Shown here: in pieces, positions 7,441-12,210 of the stretch
How positions within the stretch are numbered: position 1 is the first letter of the stretch
Layout of the letters: each line of letters begins with the position of its first letter
Assembly: GCA_031279675.1 (NCBI GenBank)
Contig: JAITIB010000027.1
Coordinates: 1 to 12,210, forward strand
Direction: 5' to 3'
DNA: 12,210 bases
Source of the DNA: Puniceicoccales bacterium
GTDB taxonomy: Bacteria; Verrucomicrobiota; Verrucomicrobiia; Opitutales; UBA953
Notes under the pieces: model-generated
Databases searched by the model: none
What the model was told of the DNA's origin: nothing
Seen by the model: the letters and a program-made list of their open reading frames with translations, nothing else
Made by a program: the position numbers and the translations under genes

Positions 7441-8466
7441 TCAGGGCCGCTTGCCAGCGGCAGAGGCTTTGCCCGAAGACGCCGGAGGCTTTTTCCCGGA
7501 CACCTCTCCAGCCGGGGACGCCGTCGGCGGCGCATAATAGCGAAAACCAGAGTTGGGATTGCGCGGATCAAAGGCATACGCATCGCGATTGCGCAAAAAG
7601 TCCTTCAGCACATCAACCGGGATGGCAAACCCCAGCCCCTCCGCGCCAAAAGCCACGATCTTCAAATCATTCACCCCGACCACCTCCCCGTGCATGTTAA
7701 AAAGCGGCCCCCCCGAATTGCCGGGATTGATCTGCGCCGTCGTCTGCACAAGCAACCGCGACCCCATGTCCCGGTTGCGCAAACTCACAATGCCCGCCGA
7801 CACCGAACGCTCCAGCCCCAGCGGACTGCCCACCGCAAACACCGGCGCCCCCTGCTTGAGCGTCTCCGAAGACCCCAGCGGCACCGTCGGGAAAACCTCC
7901 CCCGGCGCGGCATCCTCGATCTTCAACAACGCCAAATCCAGATGACTGCTCGTGGCAACAATGCGCACCCGGTCAAACTGATGCTTGCGCATCGCCTTGC
8001 CCAAGCCCCGGAACACCGTCACCGACACCTCCAGCTCACCCGCCACCACGTGGTCATTCGTAATCACATACCCCTCCGGATGGATGACAAAACCAGAGCC
8101 CAAACCCGTTGGCGTCTTCACAAGCACCACCGCCTCCCCCACCCGCTCCGAAAGCGCGCGCACACTCGACGCCTCCTCCCGCGAACCCTCGCGAAACAAA
8201 TCCGCGTTGAACACCCCTCCCGCCCCGGACGCCGCCCTCACCGGAAGCACCGACGCCACCTGCTCGCGCGGCACCGAAAGCAAGGTGAAACCAAGATCCA
8301 CAACCACCCGGTCAGGCTTCTCGCTCAACACCTCCCCCACCACCTCGCCCCCGCGGCTAAGCACCACGCGAGAGAGCCCACCCGCAAGCACCACGCCCGA
8401 GGACACAAGCGAGACCACCGCGCCAAACACGGACAACGGCAAAAACAAACGATTTCTCATTGGCAT
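7441..8466 (-). CDS. Trypsin-like serine protease, HtrA/DegP type without PDZ domain
   Basis: The 341-residue product has an N-terminal signal or anchor helix (residues 7-28, ending VVLA-GG), so it acts outside the cytoplasm. The protease domain (about 100-285) keeps the complete HtrA triad: His139 in ITNDHVV, Asp177 in HLDLALLKI and Ser251 in NPGNSGGPL, with GSGFVI, PLGSSETL and VFAVGSPLGL also typical. The usual C-terminal PDZ domains are absent; instead the protein ends in a Pro/Ala/Ser/Lys-rich tail after about residue 300. Between the signal peptide and the protease lies a small beta-rich segment (about 31-72, RGGEVVGEVLSEKPDRVVVD...) resembling an SH3/LSm-like barrel strand pattern. The start at 8466 (MPMRNRLF) is favoured by GGTGGGG 6 nt upstream; ATG at 8472 or 8460 are alternatives. 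Likely role: envelope protein quality control or specific processing. Divergent from the M29 peptidase gene, and upstream of the unknown secreted protein. Confidence 0.88.
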   Translation of the reverse strand: MPMRNRLFLPLSVFGAVVSLVSSGVVLAGGLSRVVLSRGGEVVGEVLSEKPDRVVVDLGFTLLSVPREQVASVLPVRAASGAGGVFNADLFREGSREEASSVRALSERVGEAVVLVKTPTGLGSGFVIHPEGYVITNDHVVAGELEVSVTVFRGLGKAMRKHQFDRVRIVATSSHLDLALLKIEDAAPGEVFPTVPLGSSETLKQGAPVFAVGSPLGLERSVSAGIVSLRNRDMGSRLLVQTTAQINPGNSGGPLFNMHGEVVGVNDLKIVAFGAEGLGFAIPVDVLKDFLRNRDAYAFDPRNPNSGFRYYAPPTASPAGEVSGKKPPASSGKASAAGKRP

Positions 8467-8604
8467 AAACATCCCCACCGAATAGCCCCCACCCACACCC
8501 AAGGTCGAGCAGGAAGTGACACCACCGCACACGCCCCGCACTTTTTGGGATTCCCCTCCACCTCTCCCCCGCATAAACCAAACAGCTCAAAGCAAAAAAA
8601 ACAC
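8467..8604. promoter_or_regulatory. Divergent promoter region between the protease and M29 peptidase genes
   Basis: These 138 bases separate two divergent starts and should hold both promoters. On the - strand GGTGGGG (bases 8473-8479 of the + strand read in reverse) is a plausible ribosome binding site for the protease. On the + strand the M29 start at 8605 follows an A-rich leader (A8 near 8593-8601) without a Shine-Dalgarno. No convincing -35/-10 pair could be assigned. Confidence 0.4.
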
Positions 8605-9741
8605 ATGGACACCCGATACCACCAACTCGCCGAACTCCTCACCGGATTCTCCACCAAGCTCCAACCCGGCGAAAACGTCCTCATCGACGCCATCGACGTC
8701 CCCGACGACATCGTCATCGCCCTCATCCGCGCCGCCCGCGCCCACGGCGCCACGCCCCAAGTCAACCTCCAGCACACCCGCATCAACCGCGCCCTCCTCC
8801 ACGGAAGCACCCACGCCCAGCACACCCTCACCGCCGGAACCGAACTCGCGCGCATGAAAAAAATGCACGCCTACATCGCCCTCCGCGGCGGCAACAACAT
8901 CTTCGAAAACAGCGACATCCCACCCGCCACCACCCAAGCCAACGCCCGCGCCACACGCCCCACCCTCGACCACCGCGTGAAAAAAACCAAATGGGTCGTC
9001 CTCCGCTGGCCGACCCCAGCCATGGCACAACAAGCCCGCATGAGCACCGAAGCCTTCGAAGACTTCTACTTCCGCGTCTGCACCCTCGACTACGCCCGCA
9101 TGACGCCCGGCATGGCCGCCCTCAAAGCCGCCCTCGAACGCACCGACCAAGTCCACATCACCGGCCCCGGCACCGACCTGCGCTTCTCCGTGAAAAACAT
9201 CCCCGCCAACCCCTGCGGCGGCCACCGCAACATCCCCGACGGCGAAGTCTACACCGCCCCCGTCCGCACAAGCATCGAAGGCACCCTCCAATACAACACC
9301 CCCACCCTCTACCAAGGCATCCCCTTCAACAACATCCGCCTCCAATTCCACCACGGACGCATCACCAACGCCACCGCCGACACCAACACCGAACGCCTCA
9401 ACGCCATCCTCGACACCGACCCCGGAGCCCGCTACATCGGCGAATTCGCCCTCGGCTTCAACCCCCACATCCTCCACCCCATGCAAGACATACTCTTCGA
9501 CGAAAAAATCGCCGGCTCCTTCCACCTCACCCCCGGCCAATGCTACGACGAAGCCAACAACGGCAACAAATCCACCATCCACTGGGACCTCGTCTGCATC
9601 CAACGCCCCGAACACGGCGGTGGCGAAATTCACTTCGACAACAAACTCATCCGCAAAGACGGCCTCTTCATCCCCAAGGCCCTCCAACAACTCAACCCCA
9701 CCCACCTCCTCAAGACCCCCGTACCCAAATCCCGGCGCTAA
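8605..9741 (+). CDS. M29-family metallo-aminopeptidase (aminopeptidase T/AmpS type)
   Basis: The 378-residue product matches family M29, cytoplasmic dimeric aminopeptidases with two divalent metals that remove N-terminal residues from peptides. The metal-ligand series is intact by position: Glu214 in PDGEVYTAP, Glu280 in IGEFALGFN, His307 in GSFHLTPGQ, Tyr314 in CYDE, and His326 with Asp328 in STIHWDLV. The two glutamates are 66 residues apart, as I recall for AmpS-type enzymes. The N-terminal half (LTGFSTKLQPGENVLIDA) is the usual substrate-channel domain. The length is slightly short (family about 370-415). The start at 8605 is the first ATG that fits the family N-terminus. rluD follows after only 3 bases. 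Codons end overwhelmingly in C, opposite in style to the first gene in the window although both are on the + strand. Confidence 0.92.
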   Translation: MDTRYHQLAELLTGFSTKLQPGENVLIDAIDVPDDIVIALIRAARAHGATPQVNLQHTRINRALLHGSTHAQHTLTAGTELARMKKMHAYIALRGGNNIFENSDIPPATTQANARATRPTLDHRVKKTKWVVLRWPTPAMAQQARMSTEAFEDFYFRVCTLDYARMTPGMAALKAALERTDQVHITGPGTDLRFSVKNIPANPCGGHRNIPDGEVYTAPVRTSIEGTLQYNTPTLYQGIPFNNIRLQFHHGRITNATADTNTERLNAILDTDPGARYIGEFALGFNPHILHPMQDILFDEKIAGSFHLTPGQCYDEANNGNKSTIHWDLVCIQRPEHGGGEIHFDNKLIRKDGLFIPKALQQLNPTHLLKTPVPKSRR

Positions 9742-9744
9742 CCC

Positions 9745-10719
9745 ATGCCCACCCTCACCCTCCCCCCCGACACCCAACCCGGACGCGCCGACAAAATCCT
9801 CGCCACCCACCTCCCCAGCCACAGCCGCACCCAAATCCAACACCTCATCGACAACGGACACATCCACCACCCCGGCCCCCCCCCACGCCCCCTCACCCGC
9901 AAGGAAACACTCACCCCCGGACAAACCCTCCACATCACCCTCCCCCCCCCACCACCCACCCAACTCACCCCCGCCCCCATCCCCCTCCACATCCTCTACG
10001 AAGACCCCCACCTCATCGCCATCAACAAACCTCCTCACCTCGTCACCCACCCCGGCGCCGGCACCCCCCCCGCCACCCTCGTCCACGCCGTCCTCCACCA
10101 CACCCACGGCCAACTAGCCCCCGCCGGCGGCACCCAACGCCCCGGCATCGTCCACCGCCTCGACAAAGACACCACCGGCATCATCCTCCTCGCCAAAACC
10201 GACACCGCCTACCACACCCTCGTCCACCACTTCGCCCACCACACCCCCGACAAACAATACCTCGCCCTCGTCGCCCCCGCCCCCACCCTCCTCTCCGGCA
10301 CCCTCCGCCACCCCATCGCCCGCCACCCCACCCACCGCACCCGCATGGCCGTCCACGAAAACGGCAAACCCGCCCGCACCGACTGGGCAGTCGAAGAACG
10401 CCACGGCAAAACCGCCGCCCTCCTCCGCTGCTGGCTCCACACCGGACGCACCCACCAAATCCGCGTCCACCTCTCCCACACCGGCACCCCCCTCCTCGGC
10501 GACCCGACCTACACCCACCCGCACGCGCAAAACAAAACCCCCTTCAAAGACGCCCCCATCCCCCGCATCATGCTCCACGCCGAACGCATCACCCTCCCCC
10601 ACCCCATCACCGGCAACCCCCTCACCCTCACCGCCCCCCTTCCCGACGACTTTATCCAAGCCCAACAATGGCTCCGCGCACACCACGGCAGCCAAACCAC
10701 CACCAGCCCAGGACAGTAA
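9745..10719 (+). CDS. rluD: RluD-type large-subunit pseudouridine synthase
   Basis: The 324-residue product has the length and layout of RluD/RluA proteins, which isomerise specific uridines in 23S rRNA (positions 1911/1915/1917 for RluD of E. coli). An S4 RNA-binding domain lies at about 12-75 (GRADKILATHLPSHSRTQIQ). The catalytic core follows: YEDPHLIAINKP, GIVHRLDKDTTG with catalytic Asp140, KQYLALV, and HTGRTHQIRVHL...GDPTY. The S4 domain and overall length favour RluD (or RluC) over RluA, but the exact target site is inference. The ATG is 3 nt after the M29 stop with no Shine-Dalgarno, so translation probably depends on the upstream gene. Base composition is extreme: 9841-9900 counts 37 C to 7 G by hand, and Pro, His and Thr codons are abundant. 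Converges with the PEP-CTERM gene across a 47-bp gap. Confidence 0.93.
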   Translation: MPTLTLPPDTQPGRADKILATHLPSHSRTQIQHLIDNGHIHHPGPPPRPLTRKETLTPGQTLHITLPPPPPTQLTPAPIPLHILYEDPHLIAINKPPHLVTHPGAGTPPATLVHAVLHHTHGQLAPAGGTQRPGIVHRLDKDTTGIILLAKTDTAYHTLVHHFAHHTPDKQYLALVAPAPTLLSGTLRHPIARHPTHRTRMAVHENGKPARTDWAVEERHGKTAALLRCWLHTGRTHQIRVHLSHTGTPLLGDPTYTHPHAQNKTPFKDAPIPRIMLHAERITLPHPITGNPLTLTAPLPDDFIQAQQWLRAHHGSQTTTSPGQ

Positions 10720-10722
10720 GAC

Positions 10723-10753
10723 AAAAAAATGGCGGGCCACTCACGACCCGCCA
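10723..10753 (-). terminator. Rho-independent terminator of the PEP-CTERM gene
   Basis: TGGCGGG (10730-10736) is perfectly inverted as CCCGCCA (10747-10753) with a 10-nt loop. On the - strand the stem is followed at once by seven T (A7 at 10723-10729 of the + strand), a textbook terminator. In the + direction only a weak CTTT follows, so rluD transcripts may end less efficiently. Confidence 0.85.
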
Positions 10754-10766
10754 CTTTGGCGAAACC

Positions 10767-11966
10767 TCACCGCCTCCGCCGCCTCAGCAACACCAGCGCC
10801 AGCGCCCCCACCCCGCCGATCAACGCATACGTCGAAGGCTCGGGAACAGGCTGGGGCGCAAGGGCGACAACACGGAAACCGTAATAATAGCCGTCCTCGT
10901 CGTCGATCCTCCCAACAGCGCCAGTGGAGGCGAGCTGAGACTCATCCCAAGTGAAAGTTCCGCCACACACATGGTAGCTGGGGATGTATGTGGGAGGAGT
11001 CGGAGGAGGCGGAGGATCCTCTGGACGCCCTGGCTGAATTGGTATAATCTTTTCCACTTCACCGGCATATGTTTCAGTCCACTCCATGGCATTTCCCGTC
11101 ATGTCCACGGCACCGTAAGCGGAGGGGTAGAGTTCGTAGAAATCCACCTCATTGAGGAGGTAAAAGCCATTCCCCCAACCGGGGCCATGTGTATTTCGAT
11201 AGGTATATGTCCCCTTAGGGGACTGATAATTTGCATAGTTAATGCTTATTGTATCGCCCCCTGCGTGGTGCGTGCCGGATGTCGAATACGTCCAATATCC
11301 AGCGCCGCCAGGTTTGGCCGGATCGTAGTAGGCCGCCTTATACCATTCGTCCACCGTTGGTAGTGCATACACCGTCGAGACGCCCCCTATAGCGAGATTC
11401 CGGGGCGCACCAGCACCGAGGTTCATGTCATAAACGCCCGTTTCCGTCGAGGCTGAAGCGTTTGCTCCGTTTGTCAGCCAATTGCAAAAACGTTTCATGG
11501 TTGACAAACGGAGGTAAACCACAGGGCGGTTGGTAAAATTGGGATCCGCAGCATATTGATAAGATCCGGAATCTCCAGTGCGGGTTATTGTTGTGAGGTA
11601 CTTCGTAATAGGGGTGCCTGCCAGGGACGAATGCCAAAGTTCTTTCGGATCGTCATGGGCTACGGTGTTGAGAAATTCCGCATATTGCCCCTGCGTTATT
11701 TGATACTTCGCGATGGAGTATGCATAATCGACACTTCCGTAACTTTCCTGGCCCACTGCATTGCCGGGATTGCCGAGGTTGCCTACAGGCAACATCAAGC
11801 CGTCCAAGTCAGCCAAAGTCAGCGGAGCTGCCCCGTGCGAGGGAGGAGTAGTCACCATGGCCAACGCCACCGCCGCTCCGGCAAATGCGTGTTTTCCCAA
11901 TGGGATTCTGGTCATTTTATTAGTCATTTGATTTGGTTGTTTTGAGTTTGCTGTTTTCATTGTCAT
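10767..11966 (-). CDS. PEP-CTERM sorted SUMF1 (formylglycine-generating-enzyme fold) protein
   Basis: The 399-residue product has a signal peptide (hydrophobic AFAGAAVALAMV, cleavage near SHGA), a SUMF1/FGE-sulfatase fold, and a C-terminal PEP-CTERM signal, VPEPSTYALIGGVGALALVLL followed by Arg5. Exosortase is expected to cut at the PEP motif and attach the protein to the cell surface or matrix. Fold hallmarks in order: YAYSIAKYQITQGQYAEFLN, NRPVVYLRLSTMKRFCNWLTNG, LPTVDEWYKAAYYD, YGAVDMTGNAMEWTETY and GYYYGFRVV. The two copper-binding cysteines that follow GGS in true FGE are absent here (GGTFTWDESQL), so sulfatase activation is unlikely; a binding or structural role is inferred. A proline-rich insertion (PEDPPPPPTPPTYIP) interrupts the fold before CGGTF. 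The start at 11966 is uncertain: ATG 11960, 11927 and 11915 are in frame. GC is lower than in the neighbours (11461-11520 is about 43 %) and strand skew is weak. Confidence 0.9.
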   Translation of the reverse strand: MTMKTANSKQPNQMTNKMTRIPLGKHAFAGAAVALAMVTTPPSHGAAPLTLADLDGLMLPVGNLGNPGNAVGQESYGSVDYAYSIAKYQITQGQYAEFLNTVAHDDPKELWHSSLAGTPITKYLTTITRTGDSGSYQYAADPNFTNRPVVYLRLSTMKRFCNWLTNGANASASTETGVYDMNLGAGAPRNLAIGGVSTVYALPTVDEWYKAAYYDPAKPGGAGYWTYSTSGTHHAGGDTISINYANYQSPKGTYTYRNTHGPGWGNGFYLLNEVDFYELYPSAYGAVDMTGNAMEWTETYAGEVEKIIPIQPGRPEDPPPPPTPPTYIPSYHVCGGTFTWDESQLASTGAVGRIDDEDGYYYGFRVVALAPQPVPEPSTYALIGGVGALALVLLRRRRR

Positions 11967-11982
11967 TGTCTCGTTTGAGACA
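11967..11982 (-). promoter_or_regulatory. Hairpin abutting the PEP-CTERM start codon
   Basis: On the - strand TGTCTC-AAAC-GAGACA forms a perfect 6-bp stem with a 4-nt loop, ending directly at the ATG at 11966. The only Shine-Dalgarno-like bases (GAG) lie in the 3' arm, so folding would hide the initiation region. Confidence 0.5.
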
Positions 11983-12003
11983 GAAAGAGATCAACCGCCG
12001 CGT

Positions 12004-12043
12004 CCCGTGAGGGCACGGGCTCGGACATGGCGAAACGACGCCA
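12004..12043 (-). promoter_or_regulatory. Two further hairpins in the PEP-CTERM 5' leader
   Basis: CCCGTG (12004-12009) pairs with CACGGG (12014-12019) around a 4-nt loop, and TGGCG (12028-12032) pairs with CGCCA (12039-12043) around a 6-nt loop. Together with the hairpin at 11967-11982 they make three short stems within 77 bases. Whether this stretch is transcribed is not known, since no promoter could be placed. Confidence 0.4.
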
Positions 12044-12105
12044 CTCGGTGATTCAACACGTCCCACACGGACGCCGGAGAATTTACCTCCACGCGACTCG
12101 GCAAA

Positions 12106-12155
12106 AAGGTTGAAAAGGGTTGAAGAAGGCTGAAAGTGGCTGAAAAGGCTTGGAT
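12106..12155. repeat. 10-bp tandem repeat upstream of the PEP-CTERM gene
   Basis: Four clear units and one decayed unit lie head to tail with an exact 10-base period: AAGGTTGAAA (12106), AGGGTTGAAG (12116), AAGGCTGAAA (12126), GTGGCTGAAA (12136), then AGGCTTGGAT (12146). The consensus is AAGGYTGAAA. The rest of 11983-12210 holds the hairpins listed separately and a G9 run (12171-12179); I see no gene in it. Confidence 0.7.
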
Positions 12156-12210
12156 TTATGCGGGTTGGATGGGGGGGGGACCCTTTTTATGTCGGGGTGG
12201 TGGAAAATGG

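Noticed and set aside
7525..7552. GGCGCATAATAGCG resembling the left arm of a dif site
   Set aside because: Only one arm resembles the XerC half, no XerD half follows, and the bases encode RYYAPP in the protease gene. The similarity is probably chance.
8587..10113. Long - strand open frame (508 codons) opposite the M29 and rluD genes
   Set aside because: Its product is almost only Gly, Val, Glu, Asp and Ala and is antisense to two well-supported genes. It is a by-product of C-ending codons on the + strand.
8991..11363. Long + strand open frame (790 codons) rich in Arg, Pro and His
   Set aside because: It overlaps M29, rluD and the PEP-CTERM gene in another frame and has a low-complexity composition typical of a shifted frame in C-rich DNA.
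12160..12210. Possible + strand gene start near the right edge
   Set aside because: ATGs occur (12158, 12188), but the window ends too soon to judge and the composition is repeat-like.

Overview
The window reads as a piece of a high-GC bacterial chromosome carrying mostly housekeeping genes. The lineage suggested is Verrucomicrobiota, perhaps Opitutaceae-like. This is inferred from a PEP-CTERM protein with a formylglycine-generating-enzyme (SUMF1) fold, a TIGR03663/Agl23-type membrane protein, frequent lack of clear Shine-Dalgarno sites and very strong strand-composition bias. No marker gene settles it. No rRNA, tRNA, CRISPR array, transposase or phage gene was seen.

Layout, left to right. 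(1) 1-2192, + strand: the 3' part of a polytopic GT-C-like membrane protein, overlapping by ATGA a Maf-type nucleotide pyrophosphatase. (2) 2170-3609, - strand: adenylosuccinate lyase (purB), whose last 23 bases overlap the end of maf tail to tail. (3) 3610-3948: an AT-rich divergent intergenic region with a 7-bp inverted repeat. (4) 3949-5298, + strand: a two-domain N-acetylglutamate synthase (argA), followed by a rho-independent terminator. (5) 5389-8466, - strand: a PDZ-less HtrA-like serine protease and, 156 bp downstream, a secreted protein of unknown function. (6) 8605-10719, + strand: an M29 aminopeptidase and a RluD-type pseudouridine synthase 3 nt apart. (7) 10767-11966, - strand: a secreted SUMF1-fold protein with a C-terminal PEP-CTERM sorting signal, a strong terminator and a 5' leader containing three short hairpins and an upstream 10-bp tandem repeat.

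Functionally the genes are mixed: nucleotide-pool sanitation (maf), purine synthesis (purB), arginine synthesis (argA), ribosome modification (rluD), peptide turnover (M29) and envelope or extracellular proteins (membrane protein, HtrA-like protease, unknown secreted protein, PEP-CTERM protein). The likely co-transcribed pairs are the membrane protein with maf, the protease with the unknown secreted protein, and M29 with rluD.

The most striking large-scale signal is base composition. The + strand is G/T-rich in 1-2192 and C/A-rich in about 7441-10719, whichever strand is coding, so the skew changes sign within the window near the convergent maf/purB junction. The PEP-CTERM gene at the right end has lower GC and little skew. 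I found no clear undescribed defence or mobile system. The best leads are the skew switch, the PEP-CTERM gene with its structured leader and tandem repeat, and the unknown secreted protein beside the protease.
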